Assembly (NCBI GenBank): GCA_018374355.1
Contig: JAHAFI010000009.1
Location: forward strand, 40,186 to 104,185
DNA from: Clostridiales bacterium
GTDB taxonomy: Bacteria; Bacillota; Clostridia; Lachnospirales; Lachnospiraceae
Length of the DNA stretch: 64,000 nt
Reading direction: 5' to 3'
Below are positions 8,783 through 17,335 of the stretch, piece after piece. Made by a program: the position numbers and the translations under genes. The notes under the pieces are model-generated. The model was not told the DNA's origin. It did no database searches and saw only the letters and a program-made list of their open reading frames with translations. Every line of letters starts with the position of its first letter. Position 1 is the first letter of the stretch.

Positions 8783-9199
8783 TTATATTTCGCTATTTAT
8801 TTCGCTGATTAAAGTTTCTATCGTTTCAACAGTTTCTTCAAGTGCATCAGCAATCTCTTCGGCGGTTTTGTTTTTCTGAAGCTTTTTCTTGATTTGTTCT
8901 TTCAACTTTACATATGCGCCTTCTTCCTTAGCCTCTTCCAACTCATAATATTTTTCTTCCCATGCCTGCATATACTTTACACCTACCTGTTCGTTAGCTT
9001 TGACCTCACATACACGGTTATGAATCCGACGGATGCGCTGACTTTCCGTTTCATTTTTCTCCAGCAGGGGGATTTCCTTTCCGAAGATAATGCTCAGTAC
9101 ATCCTGATGAATCTGGGGATCTTCCATTACTTCATCAAACAAAAACCGGTCTGTAAGGTTCAATTCTTTTAATGGTTTCAAATTGTGTTTTTTACCCAT
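8783..9199 (-). pseudogene. Rpn-family PD-(D/E)XK nuclease/transposase, internally deleted
   Basis: The 138-residue frame joins the two ends of a roughly 280-300-residue Rpn/PDDEXK_2 family protein. The N-terminus (LKELNLTDRFLFDEVMED ... IIFGKEIPL) is typical, as is the C-terminus (RIHNRVCEVKANEQVGVKYMQAWEEK plus a charged coiled tail). Between them, around residue 50-53, the whole catalytic core is missing, yet the frame is intact. A good ribosome site (AAGGAG) precedes the ATG. Family members promote RecA-independent recombination; this copy cannot be a nuclease. It is next to an ISAs1 remnant, so this is a decayed mobile region. Confidence 0.75.
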
Positions 9200-9390
9200 A
9201 TAGTTCTCCTTAATCTTACCATAACCACAAGTTTATTGACAGCAAAAAGTTTTGAAATAGCTGGCGAATTGCCATAGAATATAGAAATTTGAAATGATTT
9301 ATCTGTAAAAATATCGTAACACGAATCGTGGATAATGTAAAATACAAATCCGGAAATAAGAACAGAAGTTATCGACAAATTTGGACAAAA

Positions 9391-9431
9391 AGGGGCTGTC
9401 GGGAAATAGATAGTCTCAAATAGGGGAGGAT
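9391..9431 (+). other. Possible insertion-sequence end and junction scar
   Basis: GGGGCTGTCGGGAAA (from 9394) resembles the terminal sequence of several IS families. A palindrome at 9425-9455 (GGATGTGACCG / CGGTCACATCC) overlaps the apparent 5' end of the ISAs1 fragment. These are junction scars rather than a complete element. Confidence 0.3.
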
Positions 9432-10016
9432 GTGACCGATACCGGTCACATCCCCTTAAAACCATCCCATATTGTTTCGGCATGGAGTAAGGAGGATGGA
9501 TTTTGCCTTGGGCAGAAAGCAATAGAAGAAAAAAGTAATGAGATTACAGCGATTCCGGAATTGTTAGGAAAAATACAGATAAAGAATCAGGGGACTCTGT
9601 ATGCAGATGTAAAAGAATACTTTGAAGACAAGGAGTTTCTGAAGCAGATGCAGGAAAAAGGAAGTTACAAAAAGACCATGGAAAAAGCGCACAGTCAGAT
9701 AGAAACAAGGGAATATTACCAGACGGAGGCAATTTTTATAAGCAGCCTGAAAGAGGATATTGAGCTGATAAGCCGGGCAGTAAGAGGGCATTGGAGCATA
9801 GAAAGTATGCATTGGCATCTGGATGTAACCTTTCGTGAAGATGCGAATACAACGATAGATAAGATGGCAGTCCAAAATCTAAATATAATCAGGAAATGGA
9901 GTTTAAGTATCTTAAAGACAGCGGAAGTGTCGAGGCATAAATTATCAATGAGAAAAAAACGGTATGTTATTGGTCTGCGTCCAATTAGGCGTTTAGAAGA
10001 AGTGCTGAATTCTTAA
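9432..10016 (+). pseudogene. ISAs1-family transposase fragment with two in-frame deletions
   Basis: The 194-residue frame covers only the C-terminal half of an ISAs1 (DDE) transposase, entering at HIVSAWSKEDGFCLGQKA. Two blocks are absent without loss of frame. One follows GKIQIK, where the block holding the first catalytic Asp (TIDA-type) should come before NQGTLYADVKEYFED. The other follows REYYQTEAI and resumes at FISSLKEDIELISRAVRGHW. The C-terminal ESMHWHLDVTFREDAN block is intact. The N-terminal third is missing and replaced by a palindromic junction. A relic of the right end (TTCATGCGTTTG, near 10053) follows. No transposition activity is possible. Confidence 0.85.
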
Positions 10017-10086
10017 AAAAGATAAAAATAGAAATAAGGGGAGAAGATTCATTCATGCGTTTGTCGCGAAACTCACCCGATTCACA

Positions 10087-10115
10087 TTGAAAAAATATGT
10101 CATTTCATGTATAGT
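10087..10115 (+). promoter_or_regulatory. Promoter of the HD-GYP/phosphorelay genes
   Basis: TTGAAA (10087-10092), 17 bases, TATAGT (10110-10115). A small palindrome ATAGTTaAACTAT (10111-10123) covers the -10/start region and could be an operator. Confidence 0.65.
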
Positions 10116-10148
10116 TAAACTATATAAAACCAATGAGGGGGAAGCGAT

Positions 10149-11249
10149 ATGCCGGACTATTTTCAGTGTCTCAAGCGGCCGTCAGAAGTGAATACCATCT
10201 TGATCATCGATGATGATGAGATCAACAGAGGAATACTGGGGCATTTGTTTGCTGACAGCTATACAATCCAAGAAGCGGAAAACGGTAAAGAGGGATTGGA
10301 AGCCGTTTTGCAAAACCAGCAGCGGATTTGTGCGATATTGCTGGATGTTATCATGCCTGAGATGAGCGGTCTGGAAGTCCTTGGGCGGCTCAAGGAGGCC
10401 GGCATCATTGAACGTATACCGGTTTTCCTCATTACATCGGAAGTGGATGCGGCGATCAAGCAGGGATATGAACTGGGAGCGATGGATGTGATCAGCAAGC
10501 CGATCGTGCCATATCTTGTGCTGCGGCGGGTGAATTCCGTGATTGAACTTTTTGAAGCGAGACGGAGGCTGGAACACCGGGTAGAGCAGCAGGAGGAAGA
10601 ATTGCTGGCTAAAACGAAACAGATTCTGGAACTGAACCAAGGCATGATTGAATCCCTGTCTACCGCCATCGAGTTTAGGAACGAGGAATCCGGCGATCAT
10701 GTAAGGCGTATTCATGACATAACGGCGCTGCTGCTGTCACAGACGGATTTTTGCCCGGGGCTGACAGATGAGGAGATCGAAAACATTGCGCTGGCATCCG
10801 TCATGCATGATGTGGGAAAAATTGCAATTCCTGACAGCATATTGGGAAAACCCGGAAAATTGACGCCGGAGGAATTTGAAATCATGAAGACCCACACCAC
10901 TCAGGGCGGCGATCTGCTGGAACATATTCCCCAGCTTCAGCATCATGGGGCGTACCGTTACGCTTGGGATATCGCCCGTCACCACCATGAGCGGTGGGAC
11001 GGAAACGGTTATCCGGACGGGCTCAAAGGGGATGAGATTACACCGTGGGCGCAGGTGGTCTCTATTGTGGATGTGTATGACGCCTTGAACTGCAAGCGTG
11101 TGTACAAGGATGCATTTCCTCATGAAAAAGTATTGGAGATGATTCGAACGGGACAATGCGGGGTATTTAATCCTAAACTGCTGGAATGCTTTTTCAAAAT
11201 AGCTCCCCAGCTTGCACCGCTATATGAGACATGGGAAAAGGAAAATTAA
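10149..11249 (+). CDS. Response regulator with HD-GYP domain, probable c-di-GMP phosphodiesterase
   Basis: This 366-residue two-domain protein has a receiver domain at residues about 17-135 (IIDDDE acidic pocket, phospho-acceptor D66 in LLDVIMPEMSG, KPI), a short coiled linker, then an HD-GYP domain with HD at 220-221 (MHDVGKIAIPD), the HHHERWDGNGYPDG motif (GYP 287-289) and VDVYDAL. HD-GYP enzymes hydrolyse c-di-GMP; here the activity would be switched by phosphorylation. The following Hpt and hybrid kinase genes on the same strand are the obvious phosphate source. The ATG has GAGGGGG 8 bases upstream. Confidence 0.92.
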   Translation: MPDYFQCLKRPSEVNTILIIDDDEINRGILGHLFADSYTIQEAENGKEGLEAVLQNQQRICAILLDVIMPEMSGLEVLGRLKEAGIIERIPVFLITSEVDAAIKQGYELGAMDVISKPIVPYLVLRRVNSVIELFEARRRLEHRVEQQEEELLAKTKQILELNQGMIESLSTAIEFRNEESGDHVRRIHDITALLLSQTDFCPGLTDEEIENIALASVMHDVGKIAIPDSILGKPGKLTPEEFEIMKTHTTQGGDLLEHIPQLQHHGAYRYAWDIARHHHERWDGNGYPDGLKGDEITPWAQVVSIVDVYDALNCKRVYKDAFPHEKVLEMIRTGQCGVFNPKLLECFFKIAPQLAPLYETWEKEN

Positions 11250-11280
11250 AAACAGGAAAAGTGAAAACAGGGGGAAAACT

Positions 11281-11637
11281 GTGCATACAGAAATTAGAGA
11301 AAGATTAGAAAAAGGCGGGATTGATGTATCCGGAGCATTGGAACGTTTTATGGGAAATGAGGAACTTCTGGAACGGTTCCTGAAAAAACTCTTGACGGAT
11401 ACGAACTATGAGAAGCTGATTTCAGCCGTTGAAACAGGAGATCAGGAAGCCGCATTGAACGCCGCACATACGCTGAAAGGTATAAGCGGAAATCTTTCAA
11501 TCATGGGGCTTTACAAGCTGCTGTCAAGACAGGTGGCAGATTTTCGGGCAGAGGATTGGGAGAAGGGTATAGCATTGATGCCGGATATTATAAAAGAGTA
11601 TGAAGCCGCTGTTGCAGCGATACGCAGTCTGGAATAG
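11281..11637 (+). CDS. Histidine phosphotransfer (Hpt) domain protein
   Basis: Start chosen at GTG 11281 (VHTEIRERL), with CAGGGGG 6 bases upstream. The longer frame from 11212 overlaps the previous gene and has no ribosome site. The 118-residue helical protein consists of a single Hpt domain with the phosphorylatable H63 in AAHTLKGISGNL. It would shuttle phosphate between the hybrid kinase encoded next and the receiver of the HD-GYP protein encoded before it, giving a complete His-Asp-His-Asp relay in three consecutive genes. Confidence 0.88.
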   Translation: MHTEIRERLEKGGIDVSGALERFMGNEELLERFLKKLLTDTNYEKLISAVETGDQEAALNAAHTLKGISGNLSIMGLYKLLSRQVADFRAEDWEKGIALMPDIIKEYEAAVAAIRSLE

Positions 11638-11664
11638 AAGCGGGAATGAAGAAAGGACATGACA

Positions 11665-14600
11665 ATGGATGATAAAAAGAAACAGGATGTTTTTCCGGAT
11701 ATGTCGACACAATTTCAATTATTCCGCCATATTGCAGAAGAGACGGCGGATGGTATCTATGTGATCAGAAAGGGTACCTATGAGATTTTGTATGAAAATG
11801 AATCAAAGCTGGTTTTTTCACAGGGGGATCAGACAGGCAGGGAAAGAATTGGAAGGAAGTGTTACGAGGCGCTTCATGGAAGAAAAGAGCCCTGTCCTTT
11901 TTGCATGTTGGACAAGTTTAAAAAAGAAGAAAAGAAAAGTATGGGACCGACAGTATTTGAGGGATACGGCCGGTTTTACAATACCTATTTCAGAGAATAT
12001 GAATGGAACGGAGAACCTGCCTATATATCATTTGTGCGGGATGTGACAGAAGATGTAAAGGTGCAGAAAGAGAAGGAACGTCTGGAACAGTATTTTCAGA
12101 CCGTTTTGAAGCATCTGCCGGGAGGAGCCGCTGTTGTGCGTCACAGCAAAGACGGAAAAATGACTCCTGAGTTCCTGTCTGATGGATTTGCGGAGATGGT
12201 AAATATGTCGCCGGAGGAAGTATGGGAACTTTATCAGAAGGACGCGCTGGCCGGTGTACATCCGGAGGATCGTGAACGGCTGAGTGAACAGCTTAACAAA
12301 TGTATTTCAGAAAGAAAAGAGCATTATGAAATCGTTTACCGCCTGCAGAAGGGAGAGGATGATTACCTCTGGGTAAAAGCCTCATTTTCCCTGATACTCA
12401 GTGAAGGCGGAGATACAAGAGTCTATGTGGATTACCACGACATTACCAAGGAGAGAGAGGATGCCAGAATGCTGCGCCAGCAGTATCAGGAACAGCTTTT
12501 ACAGCATTATCTCACACCGGGGCCAAATGTAATGGTTCTGGGGCACTGTAATATTACGGCAAACAGGATTGCGGAAATTGATGACCACACAAATTCCGAT
12601 CTTCTGCAGACTTTCGGAGATGTGAGAGAGGAATTTTTTCAGGGAATATCCACGCTGGTTGTAGATTCCAAAGAGAGAGAAGATTTTCTGAATTCTTTTC
12701 TCAATATGCCGTCACTTGTATCGTTTAATCAGGGTGAGACAGAGATCAAACGCATATATTTTATCCGTCTGCCTAAAGAAAAGACGGGACGATATGCACA
12801 GTTTAAGGTAAATCTGGTAGAGGCTCCGGATACCGGGGACATTACGGGAATTCTGACAGTGACAGATGTGACCAATCAGGTCATACATGATCAGATTCTG
12901 CATCAGATTTCCATCAATAGCTGTGATCTGATAGCAGATGTTGATCTGTTCAGCGATACCTATGCGATGATGAATTGCGTGAGCGGGGATGATACGCCTG
13001 CCCGGGGAAGCCATTCCCAGCGGCTGTCCCGGCTTATGAAAAATCAGGTTATCCCGAGAGAGCGGGAGCATGTGGCAAGGATGCTGGATCCCGATTACAT
13101 GCTGAAGCGGCTGAAGAAAGATGACATTTATACATTTTCTTATTCTATCGTAGATGCAGAAGGAGAAATACGTGCGAAGAAGCTGGTAGTGTCGGCAATT
13201 GATCTGCGTCTGGGGCGGGTATGCCTTGCGCGTACAGATATCACGGATTCCGTGCGTGAGCAGAGAGGCCTTTTAAATATGATAGCCTATACCTTTGAGC
13301 TGGCGTGTTTTGTTGAGCTGGACAGCAATGTATTGACTATGTATACCCGGAAAACCGTACTGAAAAATCTTCCCCCATACACACTGAGTAATTATGACAG
13401 CAGGGTGGAGGACCTTTCCAAAGGGTTTGGGGAAGGACATGACCATGAAGAGATAGAGGTCTATTTCACTGTGGAAAATATGCTGAAAAGACTGGAACAG
13501 GCTCCCAGCGGATATGATTTTGTGCTTCCGTATAAAGGAGAGGACGGAATACATTACAAACAGATAAATGTGCTCTGGGGAGATGAAAACAGGAAAACCA
13601 TTTGTCTGGTGAGAGCGGATATCACGGATGTAATAGAAACAGAGCGGCGCTCCAAGGAAGCATTGGAGGAGGCGCTGGTGCTGGCGGAAAAGGCTAACCG
13701 GGCAAAAAGCGAATTTCTGTCCTCCATGAGTCATGATATCCGTACACCGATGAATGCAATTATAGGAATGACTACACTGGGGCTTGCGAATCTGGGGGAT
13801 CAGGCTAAGGTGGAAAATTATTTGAAAAAAATAGCTTTTTCCTCGAAGCACCTTCTCAGTCTGATCAATGATATTCTGGATATGAGTAAGATCGAGCGGG
13901 GTGGAATCAGCCTGAACTGCGCTCATCTGTCACTGGAAGAAATGATAGAACAACTGTCTTCCATGATGGAGCCGCAGGCTAGAGAGGCAGGAATTATATT
14001 CCACTGCGAGATGAACAATCTACAGCATACGACTTGTTACGGAGATGGGCTGAGAATCAATCAGATTTTAATCAATCTGGTGGGAAATGCCCTTAAATTC
14101 ACGCCTGAGGGCGGCAGCGTGTTATTTCGAATGGAAGAAATTTCCCCGCATAAAGAACAGGGCTGGAACCGGTATCGTTTTACGATTCAGGATACAGGGA
14201 TCGGTATGACGCAGGAATTTATAAAGCATCTATTTGAACCTTTTACCAGAAGCAGCAGTGTTACAGGAGTAGAGGGAACCGGATTGGGACTCAGCATTAC
14301 GAAGGGTCTGATTGATCTGATGGAAGGAACGATTCAGATAGAGAGCTGTCCGGGGAAAGGCACTACTTTTGTGGTGGAACTGGAAATTGAGATGTCTTAT
14401 CCGGAAATGGACATGAAGATTCAGACCTGCGCCTGCGGGCAGACAAAGACGGAACTGCTGGAGGGACGTCATTTTCTGGTAGCGGAAGACAATGCGATCA
14501 ACTCAGAAATTCTCTGTGAATTGCTGGGAATGCGGGGAGCAAGTGCTGTGGTGAAAGAGAATGGTCTGCTGGCTGTCCGGGAGTTTGAGCGTGAACAGCC

Positions 14601-14844
14601 GGGAACGTATGATGCCATTTTGATGGATATCCAGATGCCGGTGATGAATGGATTTGAGGCGGCAAAAGCGGTGAGGGAGCTTCCAAGACCGGATGCGGCT
14701 TTGATACCGATCGTGGCTATGACAGCAAATGCCTTTGCAGAGGATGTGCAGGCGGCTTTGGATGCGGGGATGAATGAACATGTGGCGAAACCTGTGGATA
14801 TGGAGGTTTTGTGTGAGGCCTTGCAAAAAGTTTTAAAAAAATAA
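11665..14844 (+). CDS. Hybrid sensor histidine kinase/response regulator with several PAS domains
   Basis: Start placed at the ATG at 11665 (MDDKKKQDV), about 7 bases after GAAAGGA; the ATG two codons earlier is too close. No membrane segment is seen, so this is a soluble sensor. The N-terminal ~650 residues hold repeated PAS-like modules, including one with a Cys-rich CPFCM signature. Next come HisKA with H690 (MSHDIRTPMNAIIGM), an HATPase with the N box NLVGNALKF, DTGIGM and GTGLGLSI, and a C-terminal receiver with D988 (LMDIQMPVMNG). It ends at a strong terminator and should feed the Hpt protein upstream. Confidence 0.93.
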   Translation: MDDKKKQDVFPDMSTQFQLFRHIAEETADGIYVIRKGTYEILYENESKLVFSQGDQTGRERIGRKCYEALHGRKEPCPFCMLDKFKKEEKKSMGPTVFEGYGRFYNTYFREYEWNGEPAYISFVRDVTEDVKVQKEKERLEQYFQTVLKHLPGGAAVVRHSKDGKMTPEFLSDGFAEMVNMSPEEVWELYQKDALAGVHPEDRERLSEQLNKCISERKEHYEIVYRLQKGEDDYLWVKASFSLILSEGGDTRVYVDYHDITKEREDARMLRQQYQEQLLQHYLTPGPNVMVLGHCNITANRIAEIDDHTNSDLLQTFGDVREEFFQGISTLVVDSKEREDFLNSFLNMPSLVSFNQGETEIKRIYFIRLPKEKTGRYAQFKVNLVEAPDTGDITGILTVTDVTNQVIHDQILHQISINSCDLIADVDLFSDTYAMMNCVSGDDTPARGSHSQRLSRLMKNQVIPREREHVARMLDPDYMLKRLKKDDIYTFSYSIVDAEGEIRAKKLVVSAIDLRLGRVCLARTDITDSVREQRGLLNMIAYTFELACFVELDSNVLTMYTRKTVLKNLPPYTLSNYDSRVEDLSKGFGEGHDHEEIEVYFTVENMLKRLEQAPSGYDFVLPYKGEDGIHYKQINVLWGDENRKTICLVRADITDVIETERRSKEALEEALVLAEKANRAKSEFLSSMSHDIRTPMNAIIGMTTLGLANLGDQAKVENYLKKIAFSSKHLLSLINDILDMSKIERGGISLNCAHLSLEEMIEQLSSMMEPQAREAGIIFHCEMNNLQHTTCYGDGLRINQILINLVGNALKFTPEGGSVLFRMEEISPHKEQGWNRYRFTIQDTGIGMTQEFIKHLFEPFTRSSSVTGVEGTGLGLSITKGLIDLMEGTIQIESCPGKGTTFVVELEIEMSYPEMDMKIQTCACGQTKTELLEGRHFLVAEDNAINSEILCELLGMRGASAVVKENGLLAVREFEREQPGTYDAILMDIQMPVMNGFEAAKAVRELPRPDAALIPIVAMTANAFAEDVQAALDAGMNEHVAKPVDMEVLCEALQKVLKK

Positions 14845-14854
14845 TGCATCAGCC

Positions 14855-14894
14855 AAAGGGTGTTTTATCTTTTATGGGTGAGCACCCTTTTTCT
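14855..14894 (+). terminator. Terminator after the hybrid kinase
   Basis: AAAGGGTG (14855-14862) pairs with CACCCTTT (14883-14890) and is followed by TTCTT, so the signalling triad ends here. Confidence 0.7.
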
Positions 14895-14982
14895 TATTGA
14901 TATAAAATGAAAAATTTCGTATAATCCTTGTTACAATAGGTAATAGATGTATCTTAAATCTTTTAAGAATGAGGAAAATATA

Positions 14983-17277
14983 GTGAAAATCAAAAGAAAA
15001 ACTTGGAAAGAGAAAATGGACATAGAGAAAATGAGCCGGCACGCGGTTCGTGTTTTGATTGTTTTTTCTGTGGTTATTATGGGTGTGTTGGGATATTCTC
15101 TGGTAGGAATGTGGTATGCTTCCGCAGACAGCACAACGAATTATGTCCAGAGCATGACAAAAAAGCTGACGGACATGGTCGATTTGGAAATCAGACGGGG
15201 ACGGCAGCAGGTGATCAGCGTGGGGGATTCGTTTGAGCAGGTAGTGGCAAAGAAGGACGATGCGGCGGTAGAAGAATTTATCACCAGAAAACAGAAGCTG
15301 TGCGGATTTGATTTCATCGTGCTGGAGGATACCAGAGAAAGCCGTACTGCTATGGCAGGAACCATTCCTGACGAATATAAGGAAGGGGTGTCTGCACTTA
15401 GGAATCTGGATACCAGCAGAAAGGCTTTGGAGGAAGAAATTTGTGAGGTTGGTATTGAAAATGAAGATGTAATATACGCTATGCCGCTGGAAGATGAACA
15501 GGGGCGTATTGGCATGATCTGGGCGGGAAATACTGCGGAGAGCATGAGGGACATTATCCATTCCAGCTCATTTGAGGAGGGAAGTTATAGCTGCATTATC
15601 AATAAAAACGGCAGTGTTGTTCTGAGTTCGGATAAGCGGGAGGCATTTCAGAATCTGGAATCTGTTTTTAAAAAGGGAGAAAATGAAAAGCTTCAGAAAA
15701 ACCTGCGGGAGATGGAAAGGAATATCGTAAATGATAAAAGCGGTATTTTTAATTTTGTCACTATAAATGATAATGAAGTATATCTTGCGTATACTCCCAT
15801 GGAGACGGGACGGTGGGTTCTGCTGTCTATTATCACCAAGGATCTTTTGAGCACAGAGTATAACCGATTTGTATATATGGCGACGTTTGCTGTTATTGGG
15901 ACGATGCTGGTATTTATGTATTTTTATATTCTTTTGATGCGGATGAACCGTATGAATCGGCAGAGACTGGAACAGTTGGCCTATACGGATGAGGTTACGG
16001 GAGGAGGAAATAATCAGGATTTCTGTAAGAAGTACCGGGAGCTGTACAATGGGACAGAAAAAGCGGGATGCGCGATTGCACTGGTGGATGTGGTGAATTT
16101 TAAAGCAATCAACAAAAAGTTCGGAATGAAACAGGGAGACGAGATACTGCGTTATCTGTATAACGTGATCTGCAAGAATCTGGATAAGAAAAAAGGAGAA
16201 TTTGCTGCCCGAAGTGAAATGGACCGTTTCTTTCTTTGCCTGAAAGAGGAAAGCCCGGAAAGTGTCCAGCAGAGACTGGATGATATTACAAGAGAGATTA
16301 ATTTTTTTGAGGGGACGAAAATGCCCCGATATCAGATTTTTTTCCGTATGGCAGCTACTTTTGCCGAAGAGCGGGATTCTGATCCGATCGTATTGCAGGA
16401 CCGGGTGCGTTCCATGCTGAAAATAGTGGATGCGGCGCCGGGAAAATGTGTGTTCTACTCAGAGGAATTTGAAAAACGGGTACGCAGAGAGCAGGAACTG
16501 AACGAAGCATTTGAAAATGCGCTTGTTGCGGAAGAATTTCATGTATATTTTCAGCCTAAGGTCAGTCTGAAGAAAGAAAAAGTCGAAGGAGCGGAGGCGC
16601 TGGTGCGCTGGATACATCCGAAATGGGGAATCGTATCTCCGGGTGAGTTTATTCCTGTGCTGGAGGGGAACGGAAAGATTCTCCGACTGGATAAATATGT
16701 GTTTGAGAAGGTCTGCGTATGGCTGAAAAAGAGACAGTCGGAAGGCGAGGAGATGTTCCCTGTTTCCGTCAATCTGTCCCGGAGCAATCTGCTGGATGAA
16801 AATTTCTTTGATTGGTTTGTGGAGACGGCAGACAGATACGGCGTGCGGCATGATCTTATTGAATTTGAGCTGACGGAATCTACCTTTATGGTTACGGAAC
16901 AGATTCAGCAGATGCGGGGATATATTGCTCAGATGCATGATACAGGTTTCCGGATTTCCATCGACGATTTTGGAACGGGTTATTCGTCCATCAGCCTGCT
17001 TCGTGAGTTTGATCTGGATGTATTGAAGCTTGACCGGACGTTTTTCCTCGGACTGGATGATCCCAAGGCGCGGGATGTGATACATTGCCTCGTGGAACTG
17101 GCGAGAAATCTGGATACCCGGGTTGTGGTGGAAGGTATTGAAACGAAAAAACAGATTGAATACCTGAAAGAATTGAAATGTGATGTGGTACAGGGATTCT
17201 TTTTCTCAAGGCCTTTGCCGGCGGAGGAGTTTGAGAAGTGGTACCGTGAGTTTGACTTTAAGAATTATGATATTTGA
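14983..17277 (+). CDS. Membrane GGDEF-EAL protein: degenerate GGDEF, intact EAL
   Basis: GTG at 14983 (VKIKRKTWKEK) has GAGGA 7 bases upstream, better than the ATG at 14947. Two membrane helices (about residues 20-45 and 300-320) bracket an extracellular sensor region. The GGDEF domain keeps its fold (AYTDEVTGGGNNQDF, VDVVNFKAINKKFG), but the signature reads EMDRF (412-416), so cyclase activity is not expected. The EAL domain is complete: EALVRW (EAL 538-540), SVNLSR, ELTES, IDDFGTGYSS and KLDRTF. The net activity should be c-di-GMP hydrolysis, with the GGDEF part possibly sensing GTP. Confidence 0.9.
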   Translation: MKIKRKTWKEKMDIEKMSRHAVRVLIVFSVVIMGVLGYSLVGMWYASADSTTNYVQSMTKKLTDMVDLEIRRGRQQVISVGDSFEQVVAKKDDAAVEEFITRKQKLCGFDFIVLEDTRESRTAMAGTIPDEYKEGVSALRNLDTSRKALEEEICEVGIENEDVIYAMPLEDEQGRIGMIWAGNTAESMRDIIHSSSFEEGSYSCIINKNGSVVLSSDKREAFQNLESVFKKGENEKLQKNLREMERNIVNDKSGIFNFVTINDNEVYLAYTPMETGRWVLLSIITKDLLSTEYNRFVYMATFAVIGTMLVFMYFYILLMRMNRMNRQRLEQLAYTDEVTGGGNNQDFCKKYRELYNGTEKAGCAIALVDVVNFKAINKKFGMKQGDEILRYLYNVICKNLDKKKGEFAARSEMDRFFLCLKEESPESVQQRLDDITREINFFEGTKMPRYQIFFRMAATFAEERDSDPIVLQDRVRSMLKIVDAAPGKCVFYSEEFEKRVRREQELNEAFENALVAEEFHVYFQPKVSLKKEKVEGAEALVRWIHPKWGIVSPGEFIPVLEGNGKILRLDKYVFEKVCVWLKKRQSEGEEMFPVSVNLSRSNLLDENFFDWFVETADRYGVRHDLIEFELTESTFMVTEQIQQMRGYIAQMHDTGFRISIDDFGTGYSSISLLREFDLDVLKLDRTFFLGLDDPKARDVIHCLVELARNLDTRVVVEGIETKKQIEYLKELKCDVVQGFFFSRPLPAEEFEKWYREFDFKNYDI

Positions 17278-17335
17278 TTTTGCAGGTTTGTTTGGCGAAA
17301 TCGGATGAAAAATTGACATTATGGAGGGCACAATA

